DNA of 64,000 bases from CAZAQK01 sp046344715. Its GTDB lineage: Bacteria; Pseudomonadota; Alphaproteobacteria; Rickettsiales; SXRF01. The stretch is taken from assembly GCA_046344715.1 (NCBI GenBank), contig JBKDKX010000015.1, forward strand, positions 34,094 to 98,093, in the 5' to 3' direction. Positions 15,905 through 23,547 of this stretch are shown piece by piece. Numbering within the stretch: the stretch's first letter is position 1; every line of letters starts with the position of its first letter. The notes under the pieces are model-generated. The model searched no databases. It was not told the origin of the DNA and was given only the letters and a program-made list of their open reading frames with translations. A program made the position numbers and the translations under genes.

Positions 15905-18124
15905 TTACGCGGGGGTAAAAAACACTTTGACCCGCATTGTCTCTGCTTTAATAGCGGTGAGCATCTCCAGTTTTTGGGTATCGTTGTGCTCGAAATTAGC
16001 TTCGGCACGTTTGCAGAGATGATGTAGTTGCGTTGCGCCTAAGTTGCCTGAGGATCCTTTGAAGCGGTGGGCAGCAGATTTCCACGCATCATTTTTATCT
16101 GCGCCCATGCTTTGTTCCAGAATTACAATCATCTCCTGCGCTTGTTCTAAAAACAGATCAGCGAGCGCCTTTTCTTCCGCAGGGTCACCATCGGTAAACA
16201 GGCGAAGCTGCTCCATATCAACAGGTTCTTCTTTGGTTTCCTGTGATACAGCAATTTCTGGTTTTGCAGCGTTGATAATGGATTTGGTTTCATCCAGCAC
16301 AAACCACGCTTCTATAGTTTTCTTCAAATGTTCGGCACGCAATGGTTTGCTCAAATAATCATCCATACCAGCATTTAGGCATTTCTCACGGTCGCCCATC
16401 ATTGCGTTGGCGGTCATGGCAATAATCGGAACATGGGTAAGCCCAGAAGACTCACGCACACGAATCTCCTGCGTTGCGATGTATCCATCCATCTTAGGCA
16501 TTTGACAGTCCATAAAAATCATATGATACCTGTTGCTATCATATTTCATTACCGCTTCAAAACCGTCCTCAGCTTTATCGATATGGCGGAAGCCAAATTT
16601 ACGCAGCAGCTTCTCAGCAAATACCTGATTCACAGGGTAATCTTCCACCAGCAACACATGTGCTTCACTGATATGAATCTTTCCAACACAATGGTGGCTT
16701 AAGTTTCTTAAGCTCTCAATCGTTACTGCTTCATCTATTGGGCTTGCAGGATTATAGGGAATAGCAAACCAGAAGGTAGAGCCTTTACCTAAAGCACTTT
16801 CGACACCGATTTCACCTCCCATGAGTTGAACAAGTTGTTTAGTGATAGCAAGTCCTAAACCTGTGCCGCCATACTGGCGTGTGACTGTACTATCGGCCTG
16901 CGTAAATTTTTCAAAGATTTCGCTGAGTTTCTCAGAGGGAATACCCATGCCGGTATCCTCCACCGTAACATACAGCCTGTCGCCATTTTTGTGCTCCTGT
17001 ATGCTTGCCTTGATTCGCACATGTCCCTGCGCGGTAAATTTAATAGCATTGCCAACAAGATTCATAAGGATCTGGCGAACACGCCCTGGATCTCCCCAGA
17101 TATGTGTGGGCACTTGCGAATCTGCGCTTACCACCAGATCAACACCTTTCTTTTCCGCCTGTGGACGCAGTAAGTTACCGGTTTTATGCAATGTATCGAT
17201 AAATCCAAACGCGATATTCTCAAGCGCGAGCGCGCCTGCCTCAATCTTTGAGAAATCAAGAATATCATTGAGTAGCATCAGCAGATTCTCGCCGGAGCTA
17301 TTAATAGTGGAAACAAATTCTTTTTGCTCAGCATCAAGTGGGGTATCTGCAAGTAATTGTGCCATTCCTAGCACGCCATTCATCGGCGTACGAAGTTCAT
17401 GGCTCATATTGGCAAGGAAGTCGCCCTTTGCCTTGTTGGCCGCTTCCGCCTTTTCTAAACTTTCCTTCAAATCGCGGGTGGCTGCTTCTGCCTTCATGTT
17501 GGCGCGCTTAAGCTGCAACCACATGTTTTTCTCTTTGAGTTCTTCTTGTTTCTTTGCGGTAATATCGCGTTCAATGGCAGCGAAGTGTGTTACTATGCCA
17601 TCGGTATTCCTGACCGGTACAATACTAATGTCTAACCAGTAATTTGTACCATCTTTACTAACATTAAGCAGCTCGTCCTTAAATGGTTTTCCTTCGAGCA
17701 ATGCCGCTTTCATTGCATCAAGCGTTTCGCGCTTTGTAAATTCACTTTGCAGAAAGCGTGGTGATTTTCCAATGGCTTCATCTGCGGTATAACCGGAGAT
17801 TTTTGTGAATGCTTCATTGACATACATAATCTCTGGGCCTGGATTTTTTAGATCTGCATTTGTAATGATAATGCTGTCATTAGCGCTTTTTAATACTGTT
17901 TCAAGCAATGCTGCTCTTTCACGCAGTGTCGCTGCCAGACGTATTTGCGGACGAAACACAAATATTGTCATAATAATAAGGAATGCAACGGCTCCCATAA
18001 AAGCGATGTGACTAATGATATCGGTTAATGTTTCTGGTGGATCAATGATGATATGCAGGACGGCAGTTCCCAATACCAGGGCAAGGGAAAAATAAAATAT
18101 TGGAACGGTATATTTTGTCTGCAT
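15905..18124 (-). CDS. Membrane hybrid sensor kinase (PAS, HisKA, HATPase, REC, HPt)
   Basis: 739 residues from the ATG at 18124, preferred because it lies just after the upstream gene and before TM1. Order: two transmembrane segments (~5-27 and 33-55), PAS (~70-190), coiled coil, HisKA with phospho-His in FLANMSHELRTPMNG (~245), HATPase (DPGRVRQILMNLVGNAIKF, GGTGLGLAITKQL), receiver (LLVEDYPVNQ, IIFMDCQMPKMDGY is its Asp strand in the form MIFMDCQMPKMDG), and HPt with His in AAHRFKGSSGNLG. The PAS resembles a LOV domain (GKSPRFLQ, ELLNVSKDG) but lacks the adduct-forming Cys. It shares an operon with two receiver proteins whose Asp residues it may phosphorylate. Confidence 0.93.
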   Translation of the reverse strand: MQTKYTVPIFYFSLALVLGTAVLHIIIDPPETLTDIISHIAFMGAVAFLIIMTIFVFRPQIRLAATLRERAALLETVLKSANDSIIITNADLKNPGPEIMYVNEAFTKISGYTADEAIGKSPRFLQSEFTKRETLDAMKAALLEGKPFKDELLNVSKDGTNYWLDISIVPVRNTDGIVTHFAAIERDITAKKQEELKEKNMWLQLKRANMKAEAATRDLKESLEKAEAANKAKGDFLANMSHELRTPMNGVLGMAQLLADTPLDAEQKEFVSTINSSGENLLMLLNDILDFSKIEAGALALENIAFGFIDTLHKTGNLLRPQAEKKGVDLVVSADSQVPTHIWGDPGRVRQILMNLVGNAIKFTAQGHVRIKASIQEHKNGDRLYVTVEDTGMGIPSEKLSEIFEKFTQADSTVTRQYGGTGLGLAITKQLVQLMGGEIGVESALGKGSTFWFAIPYNPASPIDEAVTIESLRNLSHHCVGKIHISEAHVLLVEDYPVNQVFAEKLLRKFGFRHIDKAEDGFEAVMKYDSNRYHMIFMDCQMPKMDGYIATQEIRVRESSGLTHVPIIAMTANAMMGDREKCLNAGMDDYLSKPLRAEHLKKTIEAWFVLDETKSIINAAKPEIAVSQETKEEPVDMEQLRLFTDGDPAEEKALADLFLEQAQEMIVILEQSMGADKNDAWKSAAHRFKGSSGNLGATQLHHLCKRAEANFEHNDTQKLEMLTAIKAETMRVKVFFTPA

Positions 18125-18134
18125 AACTACCCTG

Positions 18135-18989
18135 TTACATTGACTGCTTGCGATGGTGCAGCGCGCCATTTCTAATATACTGGCGCATTTTTTCTTTCTT
18201 GAAAGGCTTGGCTATGAAACCAGAGGCACCGCTTGCAAGTGCTGTGGTGACATTATCCAGATAGCTGTTTGAGCTAAACATTACCACATAGGCATCTTTA
18301 TCGCTTGCCATGATTTGATGCAGCACATCAAAACCGCTGGCATCTGGCAGGCCTATATCAAGAAATACAATATCTGGCGCGTGCAGAAGATAATTAGCAA
18401 CCGCGTCATGGGCGTTAGCTGCAGTAATTATTGCATAATTTTCCTTGAAAGCACTGGCTGTAATGCGTCGTGTCAGTGGGTCATCCTCAACCACCATAAT
18501 GTGAAGCGGCATACGTGCCTTGCGGAGTTTCTTTGCTTCAGCAAAAATTGCTTCAAGTGCCGCCGTTTCACCAAAGTTATGGGTGTTGGCTTTTTGGAGT
18601 GCGGGCCGCGAAGCATCTGTTTTGGTTAACAACAGCTCGCGTACATTTTTCCAGTCTGTTGACATGTCATAGAATGTACATCCTGAAGTGGTACCTTCCG
18701 ATAGTGATGCGGCATTAATAAATTCATCGGCAATTGCGTATAGCTGTGCATCCTGTAGGTCGCGGCTTATGAAGAGAACGTCATTGTCAGCACAATGCAC
18801 CAGGTCGCAATCAATATCGGTATGTGTCTTTTTGATCTGCGAAATGATGGCTGTGCGGCAGCCAGCAATGTTTTCTTCATTATGGCCAATGTGCAGGCAA
18901 TGCCAGGCTTCCAGGCTTTTATGGTCTTTGCTGATTGCTGTCGTCAGATTATGAATAAAGGATGTAGTATTTTCGGTATGTATGCGCAC
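18135..18989 (-). CDS. Response regulator with unusual N-terminal domain (copy 1)
   Basis: 284 residues. The receiver domain is C-terminal (about 163-280): MVVEDDPLTRR, phospho-acceptor in DIVFLDIGLPDASGFD, and IAKPFKKEKM with the conserved Lys. The first 130 residues form a domain I do not recognise, containing CADNDVLFIS. The neighbour upstream has the same layout and similar end segments, so they are tandem paralogues. The protein has no DNA-binding or enzymatic output domain. It lies 10 bp before the hybrid kinase gene and likely works in its phosphorelay. Confidence 0.88.
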   Translation of the reverse strand: MRIHTENTTSFIHNLTTAISKDHKSLEAWHCLHIGHNEENIAGCRTAIISQIKKTHTDIDCDLVHCADNDVLFISRDLQDAQLYAIADEFINAASLSEGTTSGCTFYDMSTDWKNVRELLLTKTDASRPALQKANTHNFGETAALEAIFAEAKKLRKARMPLHIMVVEDDPLTRRITASAFKENYAIITAANAHDAVANYLLHAPDIVFLDIGLPDASGFDVLHQIMASDKDAYVVMFSSNSYLDNVTTALASGASGFIAKPFKKEKMRQYIRNGALHHRKQSM

Positions 18990-18995
18990 GTTAAG

Positions 18996-19868
18996 TTACT
19001 CCTTTGCCTGTTGGATGGTTGGGCAACGCTCAATGTATTGAAATAGCTTTTCTTTGGTGAATGGCTTGGCAATAAAGCCTTTTGCGCCCTTGCTCATTGC
19101 CTGCGTAATATTCTCGCGGTCACAATTACCGCTGAGCATAATCACATGAGCATCAGGATCGAGTGCTATAATTTTTTCAAGCAACTCATGCCCCGTCACG
19201 TCTGGTAAGTTAATATCAAGAAAAAGCAGGTCTGGTGCTATTCTGGCATAGGTATCGAGAGCGTAATTTGCTTCTCCAAGTCCTGTGAGTGAATATTGTT
19301 TCTGGAGCACATTTTCTACCAGCCTGCGTGAGAATGTATCATCCTCGATCATCATCAGCTCAGGCTTTGTACGGCTTGCACGGCGACTTTTGATAGCGTC
19401 TGATTTTATATTGGCACTACCATTTAATATAGCCTGACGCTTGCGTTCCTGTTGTTGTTGTTCAAGGAGTTTACGTTTTTCCTGATCTGTTCTTCTTTGA
19501 ATTTCTAGTTTTTTTTCAACAACCCGTAATAATTTACTTATATGCAGCGATACTTCATAAAAATTGACCCAATCGTCGTTGGCCGGTTTATTAAGATAGG
19601 TAGCAATGGTTACTATAAATTCCCTGCCGTCTTTAACAGGAATAGATGGTGCGAGGATGAAGATATCTCCATCCCCGCATAAGTAAATCTGAACATCGAT
19701 TGCTAAAAAATAGCGCTGTGCCAGTTCAAACACTTTTTCATTCATGTCTGCTGGTTTTTGGCTATCCATCAGGTTAAAATGGATACAACGCGATGTTTTG
19801 GGGTCAGCTCTGAGAATTCCCAGTGCTGCTTCTAATTTCCCCTCTGCTTGTTCATCGATAAGTATCAT
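18996..19868 (-). CDS. Response regulator with unusual N-terminal domain (copy 2)
   Basis: 290 residues. An N-terminal domain of about 120 residues (with LCGDGDIFILAP) is followed by a long basic, glutamine-rich helix (LLEQQQQERKRQ) and a receiver at about 170-288: MMIEDDTFSRR, LLFLDINLPDVTGHE, FIAKPFTKEKL. It is the first gene of the three-gene signalling operon and is 6 bp from copy 1. Its receiver is close to copy 1, so it probably arose by duplication. Output is unknown. Confidence 0.88.
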   Translation of the reverse strand: MILIDEQAEGKLEAALGILRADPKTSRCIHFNLMDSQKPADMNEKVFELAQRYFLAIDVQIYLCGDGDIFILAPSIPVKDGREFIVTIATYLNKPANDDWVNFYEVSLHISKLLRVVEKKLEIQRRTDQEKRKLLEQQQQERKRQAILNGSANIKSDAIKSRRASRTKPELMMIEDDTFSRRLVENVLQKQYSLTGLGEANYALDTYARIAPDLLFLDINLPDVTGHELLEKIIALDPDAHVIMLSGNCDRENITQAMSKGAKGFIAKPFTKEKLFQYIERCPTIQQAKE

Positions 19869-19961
19869 AATGTTTTCAACCTATGGCTTCATTATTGCAA
19901 GTTTTTATCTCATGTCATAATCGATAAGTATCAATAGGTTAAGAAATTGAGGCGATGATAA

Positions 19962-19991
19962 ATTCTCAAAATACCGTTCGATTTTGAGAAT
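19962..19991. promoter_or_regulatory. Perfect 11-bp inverted repeat in divergent promoter region
   Basis: ATTCTCAAAAT and ATTTTGAGAAT face each other across 8 bases, between two divergent signalling transcripts. A TATATT at 20001-20006 could be the -10 of the rightward gene, which would place the right arm over its -35 region. This fits an operator, perhaps for the NtrC-like regulator itself. Confidence 0.6.
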
Positions 19992-20023
19992 AAAATGTGC
20001 TATATTCCTAGAATGCTACGAAC

Positions 20024-21418
20024 ATGAGGGCAAAGGTGACTATCACTATCCTGATTGCAGAAGATGACCCCATACAAAGCAAAATGCTTGCTATGTTACT
20101 TGGTAAAAAACTGGGCTACAGGGTGCTGACTGCCTCTAATGGCACAGAGGCAGTAGATCGCGTGCAGGCAAGTAGCGTGGGCGAAATCAACGCGGTGCTG
20201 CTGGACATCAATATGCCAGTGATGGACGGATTTGAAGCATTAAAAAACATCCGCAAATACCGCCCTGATATTCCCGTACTGATGCTCACCGGTAGCGATG
20301 ACACAAATGTTGCCGTAAAAGCCATTAAGGAGGGCGCAAGTGATTTTATTGTCAAACCGCCAGATCCAACCCATCTCGATATTGCTATTAAAAATGCTAT
20401 CCGGCTTTCTGCGCTCTCGCAAGAGCTTGCAAAGCTTAAACGTGACAAGGAAGGTGCAACTGCTTTTACTGATTTAATAGGCAATAATGGAGGGCTGGCA
20501 TCTGTTGTTGCCTATGGGCGCAAAGCGGCGGCCAGTGATGTTCCGGTATTGCTTATGGGAGAAACAGGCGTAGGTAAGGAATTGTTTGCGCGCACCATTC
20601 ATGGCGAGAGCAAGCGGGTAGGGGCACCCTTTGTGTCAATTAATTGCGGCGCTGTATCGCATAATATCGAACAAACACTTTTTGGCGTGGCAAACCCCGC
20701 TGCTCCCAATCAGATCGGAAAACTTCGCGCCGCAGAAGGTGGAACGCTATTCCTTGATGATATCACAGAACTTTCTCCTGATGCACAGGTACGGTTATTG
20801 CGCGTCTTGCAACAAAGGGAGATAGAGCCACAAGGCGGTGGCAGGCCGATTAAAGTGAATGTACGGATTATTTCTGCCACGGATCGCGACATCAAGCGCG
20901 ATGTGCAAACGGGCCGTTTCCGTGAAGATTTGTATTTCCGGCTGAATGTATTGCCCATTACCATTCCGTCCCTGCGTGAGCATAAAGAAGATATATTGCC
21001 ACTGGCAGAGTATTTTATTCAGCGCATTGCCATTTCTGACCGCTTAACACCCAAAACTCTAGATGCGGATGCGGCTGATTACCTGATGCATCACGCATGG
21101 CCAGGCAATGTCCGTGAACTAGAAGGGCTCATTCACCGTGCACTAGTACTTTCTGATGCAGATTCAATAGATCGCACTCTGCTAGAGCAGATTCATGAAT
21201 CTGCTACCTCCGCAAAACCGATGGAACGCCGTGCGCCTGCGGCGCTCCATATCAATATGCGCAATGCAGACGGCAGCTTCAAAACCATGGACGAAATTGA
21301 GGCAGAAGTGCTGCGTACCACGCTGGCGCATTTTGAGAATAACATCACCCGCGCTTCGGATATCCTTGGCATTGCTAAATCCACCTTTTACCGGAAAATA
21401 AAAGCTGCTAGTAATTAG
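20024..21418 (+). CDS. NtrC-type response regulator lacking the GAFTGA loop
   Basis: 464 residues. Receiver 1-125 (ILIAEDDPIQ, AVLLDINMPVMDGFE, FIVKPP). AAA+ domain with Walker A LLMGETGVGKELFA, Walker B AEGGTLFLDDITEL and the arginine finger region FREDLYFRLNVLPI. Fis-type HTH at the end (ENNITRASDILGIAKSTFYRK). Between FG and the Walker B strand, sigma-54 activators have GAFTGA; here the segment is GVANPAAPNQIG, so sigma-54 contact is doubtful. An in-frame GTG at 20036 with GAGG upstream is an alternative start. It diverges from the hybrid kinase operon and is probably its output regulator. Confidence 0.9.
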   Translation: MRAKVTITILIAEDDPIQSKMLAMLLGKKLGYRVLTASNGTEAVDRVQASSVGEINAVLLDINMPVMDGFEALKNIRKYRPDIPVLMLTGSDDTNVAVKAIKEGASDFIVKPPDPTHLDIAIKNAIRLSALSQELAKLKRDKEGATAFTDLIGNNGGLASVVAYGRKAAASDVPVLLMGETGVGKELFARTIHGESKRVGAPFVSINCGAVSHNIEQTLFGVANPAAPNQIGKLRAAEGGTLFLDDITELSPDAQVRLLRVLQQREIEPQGGGRPIKVNVRIISATDRDIKRDVQTGRFREDLYFRLNVLPITIPSLREHKEDILPLAEYFIQRIAISDRLTPKTLDADAADYLMHHAWPGNVRELEGLIHRALVLSDADSIDRTLLEQIHESATSAKPMERRAPAALHINMRNADGSFKTMDEIEAEVLRTTLAHFENNITRASDILGIAKSTFYRKIKAASN

Positions 21419-21445
21419 CAATTATTGCAATCAGCAGGAGAGTAT

Positions 21446-21814
21446 ATGGCGCAGAGTTTATTTGAGCGTATCGGCGGTGAAGCAGCAGTGAAAGCCACTG
21501 TCATCAAAATGTATGACAAAATTCTGGATGATGAGGAACTTGCACCTTTCTTTGATAATATCGATGTTGATAAATTGCGTTTAAGCCAATCGGCTTTCGT
21601 GACGTATGCATTTGGTGGTCCAAACCACTATTCTGGAAAAGGATTGCGTACTGCCCACGCTGGAGCAGTATCACGTGGGCTTTCTGACCGTCACTTTGAT
21701 CTGGTTGCCAAACACCTGAAATCTGCCATGCAGGAACTAAATGTACCCACCGACCTTATCGACGAGGCGCTGGCCATCGTAGGCTCCACCCGAAAAGATG
21801 TGCTGGGGCAGTAG
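21446..21814 (+). CDS. glbN: Group 1 truncated hemoglobin
   Basis: 122 residues from the ATG at 21446, which has CAGGAG at good spacing; the longer frame to 21425 does not. The 2-over-2 globin pattern is clear: SLFERIGGEAAVKATVIKMY, FFDNID, the proximal His in LRTAHAGAV and the ending DLIDEALAIVGSTRKDVLG. These proteins bind O2 or NO and often detoxify NO. It follows the NtrC-like regulator by 28 bp, so it may be read through from that gene. It converges on the glutathione peroxidase gene. Confidence 0.93.
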   Translation: MAQSLFERIGGEAAVKATVIKMYDKILDDEELAPFFDNIDVDKLRLSQSAFVTYAFGGPNHYSGKGLRTAHAGAVSRGLSDRHFDLVAKHLKSAMQELNVPTDLIDEALAIVGSTRKDVLGQ

Positions 21815-21848
21815 CTGTAGAACATCATTTGAGGTATCTACGGAGTTC

Positions 21849-22421
21849 TTAACTGTTGGCTCTTTCCAGCGCTTTCTCAATAGCCTTTTTAACACGGTCA
21901 CTTTCCGGTGATGTAGTCGAATTAAAATAATCGACCAGCTCGCCTTTGCGATTAATAAGGTATTTATGGAAATTCCACTTTGGCGCAGTGCCAAAACCAA
22001 GCTGTTTCTTTGCCCACTGATAAAATGGGTGTGCAGTATCACCCGATACAATTTCTTTAGAGGTCATGGGAAAAGTTACGCCATAATTAAGCTTGCAGAA
22101 ATTGGCGATTTCCTGGCTGCTGCCTGGTTCTTGCTCACCAAAATCATTGCTTGGCACCCCAATAACTACCAGGCCTTTTTCCTCATATGTAGTATAGAGC
22201 TTTTCCAAGCCTTCATATTGTGAAGTGAAGCCGCAACGTGAAGCAGTATTCACAATCAGAAGCACTTTACCTTTGAACTGTTCAAGCGGCATGGGCTCTT
22301 CTCCCATGAGTGTTTTGAATGAGAATTCGTAGGCGCTTTTATGTGTAGCTTCAGCTTTAGCAGGCGATTGAAACAGTGAAAACATAAGTGATCCTATCAG
22401 TGTGTAGATGATTATTTTCAT
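21849..22421 (-). CDS. Glutathione peroxidase family protein, exported
   Basis: 190 residues with an N-terminal signal peptide (MKIIIYTLIGSLMFSLFQS... cut near PAKAEA), so a periplasmic enzyme. The peroxidatic Cys is in VNTASRCGFTSQYEGLE, and the conserved Gln/Asn/Trp positions are in GVPSNDFGEQEPGS and APKWNFHKYLI. Bacterial members reduce peroxides, usually with thioredoxin. It is the last gene of an operon with a Kef-like antiporter and an Old Yellow Enzyme, 6 bp from the latter, consistent with a redox/electrophile stress unit. Confidence 0.93.
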   Translation of the reverse strand: MKIIIYTLIGSLMFSLFQSPAKAEATHKSAYEFSFKTLMGEEPMPLEQFKGKVLLIVNTASRCGFTSQYEGLEKLYTTYEEKGLVVIGVPSNDFGEQEPGSSQEIANFCKLNYGVTFPMTSKEIVSGDTAHPFYQWAKKQLGFGTAPKWNFHKYLINRKGELVDYFNSTTSPESDRVKKAIEKALERANS

Positions 22422-22427
22422 AGTCCA

Positions 22428-23537
22428 TCATGCCGCTGCCTGAGAAAGGAAAGGGTAATCCGTATAACCCTTTTCTGCGCCGCCATAGAATGTTGCGCGG
22501 TTATATTTGTTGAGTGCCACGCCTGATTTTATACGTTCCGGCAGGTCTGGGTTGGCAATGTAAATCCGGCCAAAAGCTACTGCATCTGCCGCAGCGGATG
22601 CAATCGCCTCTTTAGCACTTTCAGGCGTATATCCACCGGCGGAAATAAATACGCCACTAAATGATTTCCTGAAGAGGCTGGAGGCAGACGGAGCATCTTG
22701 CGCTACAGCATCGCTGCCACCCGCGCTGGTTGCGCGTGGCTCTATCAGATGCGCATAAGCAATGCCGCGTTTGCTTAATTGCTCCAGCACGTAGGTAAAA
22801 AGCGCCACGGGATCACTATCGCTCATGTCATTAAACGTACCGTAAGGCGATAGGCGCACACCCACGCGGCCTTTTCCCCACACATTAGTTACGGCATCAG
22901 TCACTTCCAAGAGCAGGCACGCACGATTTTCAATACTGCCGCCATAATTATCCGTACGCTTGTTGCTGCCGTCTTGCAGGAACTGGTCTAGCAAGTAGCC
23001 ATTAGCGCCATGAACTTCTACCCCATCAAAACCTGCTGCCTTAGCATTTTGAGCGGCCTCTTTATAATTGGCAACAATCCCTGCAAGTTCTGAAGTTTCA
23101 AGTGCACGCGGAGTTTCATAATCAGCCTGCTTCCAATCGGCTGTGAACACTTTACCAGTGGGCTTGATAGCGGAAGGAGCCACCGGCATGCCACGATTCG
23201 GTTGGTGCGATGAGTGTGAAATCCGTCCTACATGCCACAATTGTAGGAATATCTTGCCGCCTTTTGCGTGCACCGCATCCGTAACCATTTTCCAGCCTTG
23301 CACCTGTTCATTAGAATGAATACCTGGCGTTCCCGGATAGCCCTGGCCTTGTTGTGAAATTTGCGTAGCTTCGGAAATAATCAATCCGGCACTGGCACGC
23401 TGCGCATAATACTCCGCATTAAGCGCATATGGAATATTGCCCGGTTGCTTACTGCGCATACGGGTGAGCGGCGCCATGATGATGCGGTTTTGCAAGGTGA
23501 TATCGCCGAGTTGTAATGTGTCAAATAAAGTAGGCAT
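22428..23537 (-). CDS. nemA: Old Yellow Enzyme family ene-reductase (NemA-like)
   Basis: 369 residues from ATG 23537, which has GGAGAA 5-6 bases upstream. FMN-binding TIM barrel with MAPLTRMRS, LWHVGRISH (flavin site), EVHGANGYLLDQFL (substrate His-Gly-Ala-Asn) and NYGGSIENRACLLLE. These enzymes reduce activated alkenes such as N-ethylmaleimide, and nitro compounds, with NAD(P)H. It lies 10 bp from the antiporter gene. In other bacteria electrophile reductases and Kef systems act together, and the gene order here supports that. Confidence 0.93.
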   Translation of the reverse strand: MPTLFDTLQLGDITLQNRIIMAPLTRMRSKQPGNIPYALNAEYYAQRASAGLIISEATQISQQGQGYPGTPGIHSNEQVQGWKMVTDAVHAKGGKIFLQLWHVGRISHSSHQPNRGMPVAPSAIKPTGKVFTADWKQADYETPRALETSELAGIVANYKEAAQNAKAAGFDGVEVHGANGYLLDQFLQDGSNKRTDNYGGSIENRACLLLEVTDAVTNVWGKGRVGVRLSPYGTFNDMSDSDPVALFTYVLEQLSKRGIAYAHLIEPRATSAGGSDAVAQDAPSASSLFRKSFSGVFISAGGYTPESAKEAIASAAADAVAFGRIYIANPDLPERIKSGVALNKYNRATFYGGAEKGYTDYPFLSQAAA

Positions 23538-23547
23538 AGAGTTCTCC

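Noticed and set aside
16842..17642. 266-residue frame opposite the hybrid kinase
   Set aside because: Antisense shadow of a well-supported gene; Ser/Pro-rich composition typical of such shadows.
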